Assembly (NCBI GenBank): GCA_002314055.1
Contig: DCBP01000016.1
Location: 360 to 28,039, forward strand
DNA: 27,680 nucleotides
Direction: 5' to 3'
Source of the DNA: Prevotella sp. UBA1104
GTDB lineage: Bacteria; Bacteroidota; Bacteroidia; Bacteroidales; Bacteroidaceae
Part shown: positions 17,015 to 24,018 of the stretch, in pieces
Layout of the letters: the number at the start of each line of letters is the position of its first letter
Numbering within the stretch: position 1 is the first letter of the stretch
The notes under the pieces: generated by a model
Told to the model about the DNA's origin: nothing
What the model saw: the letters and a program-made list of their open reading frames with translations, nothing else
Database searches by the model: none
Program-made: the position numbers and the translations under genes

Positions 17015-18250
17015 TCATGCCGTCTCCAGCTTCTGGAGATGAGCCTTGTCCAACTGCTTCTTGGCATAGTCTAATGTTACTTTAAACTCCTTTACATCCT
17101 GCGAAGGAACGTCGAACATGGCATCCATCATCACATTCTCCACGATAGAACGCAGTCCGCGTGCCCCGAGTTTGTATTCCATCGCCTTGTCGACAATGAA
17201 ATCGAGTGCATCCTCGTCGAACGTCAGTTTTATGCCGTCCATTTCGAAGAGCTTCACATACTGTTTTATGATAGAGTTCTTCGGTTCTACGAGTATCGAC
17301 CTGAGTGCCTCCCTGTCGAGCGGGTTCAGATAAGTGAGCACCGGCAGACGACCGATTATCTCAGGAATGAGTCCGAACGACTTCAGGTCTTGCGGCAAGA
17401 TATACTTCATCAAGTCCTTCTTGTCTATCTGTCTCACGTTCTGCACCGAGTTGTAGCCCACCACATGGGTATTGAGCCTCTGTGCTATCTTTCGCTCTAT
17501 GCCGTCGAAGGCTCCGCCACAGATGAAGAGGATATTCTTCGTGTCGACATGGATGTATTCCTGGTCCGGATGCTTGCGTCCGCCCTGTGGCGGAACGTTC
17601 ACGATTGAGCCTTCGAGTAGCTTCAGCAAGCTCTGCTGTACGCCCTCTCCGCTCACGTCTCTCGTGATAGACGGGTTGTCGCTCTTTCGTGCGATTTTGT
17701 CCACCTCGTCGATAAACACGATTCCGCGCTGTGCAGCCTCAACGTTATAGTCGGCAACCTGTAGCAGACGGCTGAGGATACTCTCCACGTCTTCGCCCAC
17801 ATATCCAGCTTCGGTGAACACCGTGGCGTCGACAATAGTGAACGGAACGTCAAGCAACTTCGCTATGGTGCGCGCCAGCAGGGTCTTTCCCGTTCCGGTG
17901 CTTCCCACCATTATTATATTGCTCTTTTCTATTTCCACACCGTCGTCGGTAGTCTTCTGCTGCAAGCGCTTGTAATGGTTGTATACCGATACTGCGAGAT
18001 AGCGCTTCGCCTCGTCCTGACCAATTACATACTGGTCGAGGTATTCCTTTATCTCATGTGGTTTCGGTATCTCCTTCAGTTCAAAGCTGCTGTCCTTTTT
18101 TTTATCCTTAACCACACCGGAAGCTTGAAGAATAGAGTATGCCTGCTCTACACAGGAATCACAGATACATCCGTTGAGCCCCGACATCATCAGCAGTACA
18201 TCACTTTCCGGTCTACCGCAAAAACTGCAAACTTTTTTCTTCCCTGGCAT
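17015..18250 (-). CDS. clpX: ATP-dependent Clp protease ATP-binding subunit ClpX
   Basis: ClpX is the AAA+ unfoldase that feeds substrates to ClpP. The 411-residue protein has the N-terminal zinc-binding domain (C8, C11, C30, C33), Walker A GSTGTGKT (116-123), the pore loop GYVGEDVE (149-156), Walker B IVFIDEVDK (177-185) and the C-terminal sensor 2 segment KLGARGLRSIVE. It is somewhat shorter than E. coli ClpX but otherwise complete. The ATG lies only 3 bases after the clpP stop, so the two are co-transcribed and probably translationally coupled. Transcription is likely from the clpP promoter. Confidence 0.97.
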   Translation of the reverse strand: MPGKKKVCSFCGRPESDVLLMMSGLNGCICDSCVEQAYSILQASGVVKDKKKDSSFELKEIPKPHEIKEYLDQYVIGQDEAKRYLAVSVYNHYKRLQQKTTDDGVEIEKSNIIMVGSTGTGKTLLARTIAKLLDVPFTIVDATVFTEAGYVGEDVESILSRLLQVADYNVEAAQRGIVFIDEVDKIARKSDNPSITRDVSGEGVQQSLLKLLEGSIVNVPPQGGRKHPDQEYIHVDTKNILFICGGAFDGIERKIAQRLNTHVVGYNSVQNVRQIDKKDLMKYILPQDLKSFGLIPEIIGRLPVLTYLNPLDREALRSILVEPKNSIIKQYVKLFEMDGIKLTFDEDALDFIVDKAMEYKLGARGLRSIVENVMMDAMFDVPSQDVKEFKVTLDYAKKQLDKAHLQKLETA

Positions 18251-18253
18251 CTT

Positions 18254-18919
18254 TTATTTCTTTTTCAGCACATTGTCGATCATTCCGTATTCCTTTGCCT
18301 CTTCTGCCGTCATCCAGTAGTTGCGGTCAGAGTCGTTCCACACCTTGTCGTATGGCGTATGTGAATGGTCTGCAATGATTGTATACAATTCTTTTTTCAT
18401 CTTCAGGATTTCCTTTGCCTCGATTTCGATATCCGAAGCCTGTCCCTGAACGCCTCCGAGCGGCTGATGAATCATCACGCGGCTGTGTGGCAGTGCGGAG
18501 CGCTTGCCCTCTGTGCCCGAAACGAGGAGCACGGCTGCCATAGATGCTGCCATACCGGTACAGATGGTTGCCACGTCGCTTGAGATGAACTGCATGGTGT
18601 CGTAGATTCCGAGTCCGGCAGTTACGCTTCCGCCCGGACTGTTGATGTATATCGAGATATCCTTGCCCGAATCTACCGAGTCGAGATACAGCATCTGTGC
18701 CTGCAGCACGTTTGCCGTATAGTCGTTAACTTCTGTTCCGAGGAAGATGATGCGGTCCATCATCAAGCGCGAGAACACGTCGAGCTGTGTTACGTTGAGC
18801 GTTCTCTCTTCCAGGATATACGGATTGACATACTGCGCCTGTGTCTTCATCACATCGTCTACCATCAAGCCGCTCATTCCTAAATGTCCTGTTGCGTATT
18901 TTCTAAAATCGTTTATCAT
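18254..18919 (-). CDS. clpP: ATP-dependent Clp protease proteolytic subunit ClpP
   Basis: ClpP forms the double-heptameric serine protease chamber used with ClpX. The 221-residue protein has a pre-sequence of about 30 residues, SPGGSVTAGLGIYDTM (94-109), the nucleophile in GMAASMAAV (S126) and the histidine in RVMIHQPLGG (H151). The third triad position is in DRNYWMTAEEAKEYG. Aligned by eye with E. coli (RDRFLSAPEA) and S. aureus (RDNFLTAEEA), the catalytic aspartate is replaced by N200 (codon at 18320-18322). Listeria ClpP1 is known to have such an asparagine and to be less active alone. No second clpP is in this window. The gene follows tig and precedes clpX. Confidence 0.96.
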   Translation of the reverse strand: MINDFRKYATGHLGMSGLMVDDVMKTQAQYVNPYILEERTLNVTQLDVFSRLMMDRIIFLGTEVNDYTANVLQAQMLYLDSVDSGKDISIYINSPGGSVTAGLGIYDTMQFISSDVATICTGMAASMAAVLLVSGTEGKRSALPHSRVMIHQPLGGVQGQASDIEIEAKEILKMKKELYTIIADHSHTPYDKVWNDSDRNYWMTAEEAKEYGMIDNVLKKK

Positions 18920-18940
18920 AAATATTCAATTTCTTAATAG

Positions 18941-18998
18941 AAAAAGAGGTTATCCCCTTTTTGTTATACAAAGATAATAAAAAAAGTGGATAACCTCT
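18941..18998 (-). terminator. tig terminator overlapping the clpP promoter
   Basis: On the minus strand AGAGGTTATCC (18988-18998) pairs perfectly with GGATAACCTCT (18945-18955). The stem continues, after one mismatch, through C/G and a T5/A5 run, and is followed by UUUUCUAUU. The hairpin lies about 30 bases after the tig stop. Its loop contains the clpP -7 box. Confidence 0.8.
18969..18976 (-). promoter_or_regulatory. clpP -7 promoter box
   Basis: The minus strand reads TATCTTTG, matching TAnnTTTG, 50 bases upstream of the clpP ATG and inside the loop of the tig terminator. The -33 region falls in the terminator's upstream arm and does not show TTTG. Confidence 0.6.
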
Positions 18999-19030
18999 AA
19001 AAATTATAGAGAATTTTAAAAAAAAATCTA

Positions 19031-20389
19031 TTACTCGCCCTTCATCATTTCGTTGAACTCGTCGAGAGAAGCCTCTTTCTGGTTCAGCTTCACTACATTC
19101 TTCAGCGCTGCTGTGAGCTTGCGGTCGATGCTGCGGTCTACGAGTGAGTCTACATACTCTTTCTTCTTCAGCATCTCGCCTGCGTAGTTGTCGATATACT
19201 CCTCCGGGATGTTTGTCATGCCATACTGAGCGAACTGTGCGCGGGCTGCCTCTTTGGCTGTCTCCTTGATGTCGTTGTCGTCAATCTTGATGCCGTTAGC
19301 CTCAACGAGTTTCTCGCGAATCAGGTGCCATGTCAGTTCTTTGATGCTCTGCTCGTAGTTGTCGTCAACAAACTTCTCGCCCTTGTCCTTGTTGTTGTTG
19401 AGCATTATCTTCTTCAGCAGTGCGTCCGGATATGTCAGAGCGCCTACCTTGTCCTCAAGATACTTGCGCAGGTCTACGAGGAACTTGTAGTCGCCGTCGT
19501 TTACGAGCTGTGCCGACAAACCTTCTGCAATCTTCTTGCGGAATGACTCCTCGTCCTTCACCTCGTCCTTGCCGTAAACTGAGTCGAAGAGCTCCTGGTT
19601 TACTTCTGCCTTCACGAAGCGTGAGATTTCTGTTATCTGGAAGCTGAAGTCTGCTGTTACATTAGCTGCCTCTTCCTTTGTTATCTTCAGGAGTGAAGAC
19701 ACCTCTACGTCGCTCTCCGGATATGCCTTCTTAGGGTTGAAGGTGATGATATCGCCAAGTTTTGCTCCCTCAAAGAGTTTCTTCTGGTCGTCTGCCTTGA
19801 TATACTCTGGCATCAGCACTGCGCCCTCTACGGTAATACCGCCTTCCTTGGTGTTGCCGTTCTCGTCGAGCTCGCGAAGGTCACCCTTCAGCATATCGTT
19901 TGCCTGATACTCCTCAACCTTGTCGTAGTGGCCGGCACGCGAAGCGAACATATCGATCTGACGGTTTACCAACTCGTCGTCTACCTTTATTGTATAATAG
20001 TCAAGCTCGTCCTTGTCTGAGAGTGAGACCTCAAACTCCGGAGCTACAGCGATATCAAACTTGAACTCGTATGGTGCGTCCTTTGAAAGGTCTACAGGGG
20101 TCTGTCCCTCGTTTGCCATCGGCTCGCCGAGCATCTTTATCTTGTTGTCGTTTACATACTTGTAAATCTCCTCACCGATCAGTTTGTTTATTTCCTCAGC
20201 CTTTACAGCCTCGCCAAACTGCTTCTTGATCATGCCCATAGGAACCATACCCGGACGGAATCCCGGCACGTTTGCTCTTTTACGGTAGTTCTTCAGAGTT
20301 TTCTCTACTCTGTCCTGGAAATCTGCTGTCTCCACTGTCAAGGTCAACAAGCCGTTCACCTTATCTGGATTCTCAAAAGAAATCTTCAT
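19031..20389 (-). CDS. tig: Trigger factor, ribosome-associated chaperone
   Basis: Trigger factor binds the ribosome exit tunnel and shields nascent chains. The 452-residue protein carries the ribosome-docking signature GFRPGMVPMGMIKKQFG (43-59) within the N-terminal domain. A PPIase-position domain follows at about 150-245 and a long helical C-terminal chaperone domain to the end. The middle domain (GDLRELDENGNTKEGG ... FNPKKAYPE) lacks an obvious FKBP signature, so isomerase activity is doubtful; that is a reading by eye. Location just upstream of clpP and clpX is the arrangement common to many bacteria. A TAATTTTG box lies 130 bases upstream. Confidence 0.95.
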   Translation of the reverse strand: MKISFENPDKVNGLLTLTVETADFQDRVEKTLKNYRKRANVPGFRPGMVPMGMIKKQFGEAVKAEEINKLIGEEIYKYVNDNKIKMLGEPMANEGQTPVDLSKDAPYEFKFDIAVAPEFEVSLSDKDELDYYTIKVDDELVNRQIDMFASRAGHYDKVEEYQANDMLKGDLRELDENGNTKEGGITVEGAVLMPEYIKADDQKKLFEGAKLGDIITFNPKKAYPESDVEVSSLLKITKEEAANVTADFSFQITEISRFVKAEVNQELFDSVYGKDEVKDEESFRKKIAEGLSAQLVNDGDYKFLVDLRKYLEDKVGALTYPDALLKKIMLNNNKDKGEKFVDDNYEQSIKELTWHLIREKLVEANGIKIDDNDIKETAKEAARAQFAQYGMTNIPEEYIDNYAGEMLKKKEYVDSLVDRSIDRKLTAALKNVVKLNQKEASLDEFNEMMKGE

Positions 20390-20520
20390 TTTTTCTGTTG
20401 TCTTTATTTTAAATTATTGTTTTCTGTTTATCTCTATACACCTCTTGCTTTATGCGTAAAGGCATGCGTCTTCCCCCACACCACTACACTGCAGTATGGC
20501 CGATAGCCGCATTAGGCTTG

Positions 20521-20528
20521 CAAAATTA
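20521..20528 (-). promoter_or_regulatory. Possible tig -7 promoter box
   Basis: The minus strand reads TAATTTTG followed by C, a TAnnTTTG match 131 bases upstream of the tig ATG, in the 176-base gap after lptB. No TTTG -33 is evident, so support is moderate. Confidence 0.45.
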
Positions 20529-20565
20529 ATTATAAAAGGTGTAACGACCTAAAGTTTAGTTTTTT

Positions 20566-21381
20566 TTAACTTCTTCTACTCCTCTTTCTCTCGTCTACTT
20601 CCTGGAAATTCTTCTTCTTCAGTTCGAAGTCTACGCCGAGGTATTTCTCCTTCACGATCTCGTTGGCGGCAAGTTCCTCCGGACTTCCCTGGAAGAGTAT
20701 TCGTCCCTCGAAGAGCAGGTAGGCGCGGTCGGTGATATTGAGCGTCTCGTGCACGTTGTGGTCGGTGATAAGGATACCGATATTCCTGTATTTAAGCTGC
20801 CAAACCACATGCTGGATATCCTCCACGGCAATCGGGTCGACGCCGGCAAACGGCTCGTCGAGCATGATGAACTTTGGGTCGATGGCAAGACAGCGGGCTA
20901 TCTCCGTACGGCGGCGCTCGCCTCCGGAAAGGCGGTCGCCCTTGTTCTTGCGCACCTTATGGAGGTCGAACTCGTCGATAAGGGTTTCCAGTTTCTCGAG
21001 TTGCTCCTTACGGGAGAGTTTTGTCATCTCGAGCACAGCCATGATATTGTCTTCTACGCTCAGTTTGCGGAACACGCTCGCCTCCTGAGGCAAATAGCCC
21101 ACTCCTGCCCTGGCGCGCTTGTATACCGGATAGTCGGTAATGTCCTTGTCGTCGAGATAAATATGTCCGGCATTCGGCACCACGAGTCCCGTAGTCATAT
21201 AAAACGACGTTGTCTTGCCGGCACCGTTCGGTCCGAGCAATCCCACAATCTCGCCCTGTCTTACGTTTATCGAAACGTTGCTCACCACGGTTCTCTTGCC
21301 GTATTGCTTCACGAGTCCCTCCGTGCGCAACACCATTCCCTCTTTTTTTTCCTCCTGCTGTATGTTTTCGCTTTCGCCCAT
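20566..21381 (-). CDS. lptB: LPS export ABC transporter ATP-binding protein LptB
   Basis: LptB is the cytoplasmic ATPase of the LptB2FGC complex that extracts lipopolysaccharide from the inner membrane and pushes it along the LptA bridge. The 271-residue protein has Walker A GPNGAGKTT (50-58), the LptB-like Q-loop YLPQEASVF (Q99 region), ABC signature LSGGERRRTEIAR (151-163), Walker B FIMLDEP (D175-E176), FAGVDPIAVEDIQ typical of LptB, and H-loop ITDHNVHETL (H208). Compared with E. coli LptB (about 240 aa) it has an extra N-terminal segment of about 15 acidic residues and a basic C-terminal tail. The ATG is 16 bases after the nuclease-like gene, so the two may share a transcript. Confidence 0.95.
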   Translation of the reverse strand: MGESENIQQEEKKEGMVLRTEGLVKQYGKRTVVSNVSINVRQGEIVGLLGPNGAGKTTSFYMTTGLVVPNAGHIYLDDKDITDYPVYKRARAGVGYLPQEASVFRKLSVEDNIMAVLEMTKLSRKEQLEKLETLIDEFDLHKVRKNKGDRLSGGERRRTEIARCLAIDPKFIMLDEPFAGVDPIAVEDIQHVVWQLKYRNIGILITDHNVHETLNITDRAYLLFEGRILFQGSPEELAANEIVKEKYLGVDFELKKKNFQEVDERKRSRRS

Positions 21382-21397
21382 AAATGATTTTGTCTTC

Positions 21398-22369
21398 TTA
21401 TAAGTCGTTTACTATATCTGCAGCCAATCCCGTTGCCGCTATTATCTGCTCCGTATCGAGTCCCATCGCCTTCAGTTGGCGTGCTATCTCCATCGAGCGT
21501 TCGTCTCTGCCCTTTGCAAGTCCTTCTGCTTTGCCTTCTGCTTTGCCTTCTGCTTTGCCTTCTGCTCTACCTTCTTCTCTGCCTTGCGCTCTGCCTTCTG
21601 CTCTGCCTTGCGCTCTGCCTTCTGCCAAGCCCTCGGCTCTCGCATTTCCAAGCACGTCATGCTGTATCATGACGGCATTGAGATGTTCGTCGTAAGCATG
21701 CCGTTCGGCAGGACTCATCTGATAGTAAAGCAGCTTCTCCCTTGCCTCCTGCAGTCCTGGTGCCTTGGCATCATCACTGATTACTCCCTCTTTCAGATAG
21801 CGCATCCATTCTGCCATCGGCGACACGGCAACATCGTCGAAATTGTTCACGCGTATCAGGTAGTACGTGGGGAAGATATCCTCCGGCGCCTTGCGCACGA
21901 TGGCATCACGCTGCTTTGCCGTTATCTTCAGTTCGTCATTGGTATGGATGCCATAAAAATGGTTCTCGCCCTTATACAGATAGTCGCTTCCGTTGCCGAG
22001 ATCGAAATACAACACGCTTATGGAATAGACTTTCTTCACCTCGCCGTAGTCGTCGCCCAGACTGATATGCTCGGTTATCGCCTTTGCCACTCCATACAGG
22101 ATTCGTTCGAGATAGAATACCTCGCTGGTGTTCTGCACCTCCACGATTATTATCTCTCCCTTACTGTTCTTCGCCTTTATGTCTACGCGGTTGAACTTGT
22201 CGGATTCATCCTCCTGGTTTCCCTCGCTCTCGAGTATCTCCACAATCTTCACTTCCTCACCCAGGAATACGGTCAGGAATCCCTCAAGCACACCGAAGTT
22301 TGCCTTCTGCCGCAACAGGCGCTTTATCGCCCAGTCGAACCTTACGTATCTGTCTTTCATCTCGCTCAT
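21398..22369 (-). CDS. Rpn-family / PD-(D/E)XK nuclease-like protein (putative transposase family)
   Basis: This 323-residue protein matches the Rpn/transposase-related PD-(D/E)XK family (the group often annotated TIGR01784). The N-terminal YVRFDWAIKRLLRQKANFGVLEGFL is replaced-style family text, shortened here as DWAIKRLLRQ (12-21) and FLTVFLGEEV (31-40). The core is D63 in RVDIKAKNSKG and E77-x-Q79 in IIIVEVQN, the expected catalytic residues. YLERILYGVAK follows. From about residue 248 there are 11 tandem tetrapeptides of the type AEGR/AEGK/AQGR, then RSMEIARQLKAMGLDTEQII, a helix-turn-helix-like tail common in these proteins. The family is linked to RecA-independent recombination. It lies just before lptB, behind a terminator-bearing leader. 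Confidence 0.85.
   Translation of the reverse strand: MSEMKDRYVRFDWAIKRLLRQKANFGVLEGFLTVFLGEEVKIVEILESEGNQEDESDKFNRVDIKAKNSKGEIIIVEVQNTSEVFYLERILYGVAKAITEHISLGDDYGEVKKVYSISVLYFDLGNGSDYLYKGENHFYGIHTNDELKITAKQRDAIVRKAPEDIFPTYYLIRVNNFDDVAVSPMAEWMRYLKEGVISDDAKAPGLQEAREKLLYYQMSPAERHAYDEHLNAVMIQHDVLGNARAEGLAEGRAQGRAEGRAQGREEGRAEGKAEGKAEGKAEGLAKGRDERSMEIARQLKAMGLDTEQIIAATGLAADIVNDL
21520..21646. repeat. In-frame 12-bp tandem repeat inside the nuclease-like gene
   Basis: About eleven 12-base units, variants of CTTCTGCTTTGC on the plus strand, encode the tetrapeptide run AEGR/AEGK/AQGR/EEGR/AKGR. Units near 21520-21570 are nearly identical and others vary at one or two bases. The period is a multiple of three, so slippage would change protein length without a frameshift. 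Confidence 0.8.
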
Positions 22370-22458
22370 TTGCTTTGACTATTTTGTTTTCAACCGCTAA
22401 AATACTACTTATTTTCCATTTGACAAAGATTTATGCATTTTTTAAGTTTCTAAGCAGT

Positions 22459-22487
22459 AAAAAAAAACTCCAACCTGTATGGTTGGA
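22459..22487 (-). terminator. Minus-strand terminator upstream of the nuclease-like gene
   Basis: On the minus strand TCCAACC (22481-22487) and GGTTGGA (22469-22475) form a perfect 7-bp stem with a 5-base loop, followed by G and a run of nine U. No minus-strand gene lies between it and 23730, so it terminates either an unannotated RNA or the leader of the nuclease-like gene, whose ATG is about 90 bases downstream. Confidence 0.8.
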
Positions 22488-22568
22488 AATCATAGTATGT
22501 GCGGTGAGACAACACACCTACACTACATTGGAAATCATTTTATTGATAATCTGAACTATGATTTTTCC
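22459..22568 (-). ncRNA. Candidate structured leader or small RNA ending at the terminator
   Basis: Read on the minus strand, GGAAAAATCATAGT (22555-22568) can pair with ACTATGATTTCC (22485-22496), with a 2-base bulge, closing a domain of about 58 bases. Inside, GGTG/CACC and ATGT/ACAT stems and an ATCA/TGAT stem are possible. The last two bases of the closing stem (22485-22486) also belong to the terminator stem, so the two pairings compete. This looks like an attenuator or small regulatory RNA, but I recognise no family and no strong promoter. The only nearby box is TTCTTTTG at about 22610, one mismatch from consensus. Confidence 0.35.
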
Positions 22569-22655
22569 TATCGTACAGCTCGAAAAAAATCCCCCAAAAA
22601 CTCAAAAGAAAGAAACGGAAAGAGAAAAGAAACTTTTCCCCCTGCACCCCTTTAT

Positions 22656-22720
22656 AAAGAAAAAGAGAAAGAAAAAGAAAGAAAGAGGCAGAGAAGAGGA
22701 GAAGAAAAGAAAAAGAAAAG
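22656..22720 (+). repeat. Homopurine tract
   Basis: Sixty-five bases are all A or G on the plus strand except one C at 22689. It lies in the 784-base stretch without a gene (22370-23153). It codes for nothing convincing: the plus-strand reading frame through it is a run of K, E and R. Confidence 0.8.
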
Positions 22721-22762
22721 TCGACGCTTGAAAAAACAAGGCTTTTTTATTTATATCAAACT

Positions 22763-22850
22763 CCCGAAGCGTTTGGGCTAAGCACCAAGAGCGTTTGGGC
22801 CAAACACCCGAAGCGTTTGGGCGAAACACCCGAAGCGTTTGGGCGAAACA
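22763..22850. repeat. Four-copy 22-bp tandem hairpin array
   Basis: Four consecutive 22-base units with no spacer lie at 22763-22784, 22785-22806, 22807-22828 and 22829-22850. Units 3 and 4 are identical; unit 1 differs at 2 positions and unit 2 at several. The core CCCGAAGCGTTTGGG folds into a 6-bp stem (with one G-U) and a GCG loop. Unit 2 (CCAAGAGCGTTTGG) keeps a stem by shifting its pairing. Confidence 0.85.
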
Positions 22851-22878
22851 CCAGGGGGATCTTTCCTCATGTGCAATA

Positions 22879-22937
22879 TTTTGGGGATTGAGATGCCTCT
22901 TTTATTAGCAGCTTCTTGCCCCCTTTTGGGGATTGAG
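22879..22937 (+). repeat. 14-bp direct repeat upstream of the HU-like gene
   Basis: TTTTGGGGATTGAG occurs exactly at 22879-22892 and 22924-22937, 45 bases apart. The second copy is flanked by C5 and G5 runs. It lies about 90 bases upstream of the HU-like gene promoter. It could be a binding site pair or a remnant of duplication. Confidence 0.65.
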
Positions 22938-23007
22938 GGGGACTCTAAAAGCAAAAAAGACAACCTTTAATCAGCATTAATCACTCATAACCACTAACAA
23001 TCAGCCA

Positions 23008-23034
23008 TTGCCATTGCCGGATGTTGTACCTTTG
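23008..23034 (+). promoter_or_regulatory. Promoter of the HU-like gene
   Basis: TTG (23008-23010) is followed after 16 bases by TACCTTTG (23027-23034) and C, matching the Bacteroidetes -33/-7 pattern. The start codon at 23154 is 119 bases downstream, giving a leader of about 110 bases. Confidence 0.7.
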
Positions 23035-23153
23035 CATCGTGGTTCAGAAACAATGCCTTTCCGAATGGCGCGCAACGGAAAAAGAGGCAACGGCAAACGG
23101 ACCGCAAGAGTTTATCAACAAATAATTTATAACCATTTAAAACACTAAAAATT

Positions 23154-23657
23154 ATGTCAGCAGTAAAAAACGGAACTTTGTATTATCAAGTTTATCAGAA
23201 CACAAACGAGGGATCGGACAACTACCAGAAGTGGTATGCCAGAGCAAAACACACCGAGACTGTAACCTTCAGTCAGCTCATCACCCACATGACGGAACAC
23301 AACATCGGATATCCGCGAGGCGTGGTAACGGGAGTAATGATGTCGTTCGTCGACTGTCTGCTCGAAATCGTGGCACAGAGCAAGAAGGTGCAGCTCGGAG
23401 ACCTCGGAACGTTCTATCTCGCCATCAACACCAAGCCGGCAGACAAATACGAGGAATTCTCTGCCACTACCAACATCAAGGGTTGCTCGCTGCGTTTCCT
23501 CGCCTCTCAGACCAACGAGAACAATCTCTCGCGCAGTGCCTTCACCGCAGCAATGCGCTACAAGAACTTCACCTCGGTGATGAGCGAGGGCGACAGACTG
23601 ATGATTGAGCTCAGGAATATGGATAAGAACAAAAAGGACCTGAACCCGACTGAATAA
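23154..23657 (+). CDS. HU/IHF-like DNA-binding protein (Bacteroidetes HU-HIG type)
   Basis: This 167-residue protein resembles the Bacteroidetes HU-like family with an HU domain plus C-terminal extension. After a strand-rich start (residues 1-35, GTLYYQVYQNTNEG, YQKWYARAKHTETVTF), the HU fold runs from about 38: FSQLITHMTEHNIGYPRGVVTGVMMSF, LLEIVAQSKKVQLGDLGTFYLAINTKP. The DNA-binding arm region (about 97-125) and a tail follow. Such proteins bend or coat DNA, and many copies occur per Bacteroidetes genome, often near mobile or capsule loci. It has its own promoter and a terminator, so it is monocistronic. The ATG at 23154 has only a weak ribosome binding site. Confidence 0.85.
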   Translation: MSAVKNGTLYYQVYQNTNEGSDNYQKWYARAKHTETVTFSQLITHMTEHNIGYPRGVVTGVMMSFVDCLLEIVAQSKKVQLGDLGTFYLAINTKPADKYEEFSATTNIKGCSLRFLASQTNENNLSRSAFTAAMRYKNFTSVMSEGDRLMIELRNMDKNKKDLNPTE

Positions 23658-23679
23658 TAGATCGATTCTAAAAAACTGA

Positions 23680-23717
23680 AAAATCCTAACTGCAAATCAT
23701 TAAGCAGTTAGGATTTT
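23680..23717. terminator. Bidirectional terminator between HU-like gene and tRNA-Leu
   Basis: AAAATCCTAACTGC (23680-23693) and GCAGTTAGGATTTT (23704-23717) form a 14-bp perfect stem with a 10-base loop. It ends the HU-like transcript on the plus strand and the tRNA transcript on the minus strand. Confidence 0.92.
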
Positions 23718-23729
23718 CTCTTTCAAGGG

Positions 23730-23811
23730 TGCGCCTGATAGGACTCGAACCTACACGTCGCGAGACACCAGATCCTAAGTCTGGCGCGTCTACCAATTTC
23801 GCCACAAGCGC
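23730..23811 (-). tRNA. tRNA-Leu (anticodon UAG)
   Basis: The minus strand folds as a class II tRNA of 82 bases. The acceptor stem GCGCTTG (23805-23811) pairs with CAGGCGC at the 3' end (one G-U), with discriminator A. U8 is present. The anticodon arm is CCAGA-CTTAGGA-TCTGG with anticodon TAG, reading CUA. A long variable arm typical of leucine tRNAs (TGTCTCGCGACG) and the T arm TAGG-TTCGAGT-CCTA follow. CCA is not encoded (the sequence continues CCC). Confidence 0.95.
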
Positions 23812-23823
23812 ATTTTGCGGGTG

Positions 23824-23855
23824 CAAAGGTAATGAATATTTTTCGTTCTGCCAAA
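23824..23855 (-). promoter_or_regulatory. tRNA-Leu promoter
   Basis: On the minus strand TTTG (23852-23855) is followed after 20 bases by TACCTTTG (23824-23831) and C. The -7 box lies 12 bases upstream of the tRNA 5' end, as expected for a promoter giving a very short leader. Confidence 0.75.
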
Positions 23856-23892
23856 TTTTTCGCAGTATTTGTAACGGCAACCGATAACGAAG

Positions 23893-23923
23893 CTTTATCC
23901 TGTGTGCCCTGCCGACCGCTTTT
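23893..23923 (+). repeat. Direct repeat, left copy (terminator 3' arm without partner)
   Basis: This 31-base segment, with core TGTGCCCTGCCGACCGCTTT, matches 24692-24722 with two mismatches. In the right copy it is the 3' half of a perfect terminator. Here the complementary 5' arm is missing. The rest of 23832-24085 has no gene. Confidence 0.75.
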
Positions 23924-24018
23924 TTATTATTATCTTTTTTATAGACTTAAGAATTTGGGGCATCCCTATATTATTTACATTTATCTGGAAAAGTATAGCA
24001 CAAAAAAACAGAATTCGC

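Noticed and set aside
21476..22378. Plus-strand ORF (300 codons) opposite the nuclease-like gene
   Set aside because: It is the antisense of the 12-bp repeat and nuclease core, giving low-complexity FCFAF-type text; the minus-strand protein has the family motifs.
22479..22781. Plus-strand ORF of 100 codons across the homopurine tract
   Set aside because: Its second half is only K, E and R from the purine tract, there is no promoter box, and its first half overlaps the candidate structured RNA.
22763..22850. Possible CRISPR array
   Set aside because: The 22-base units are contiguous with no unique spacers and there are no cas genes, so it is a tandem repeat.
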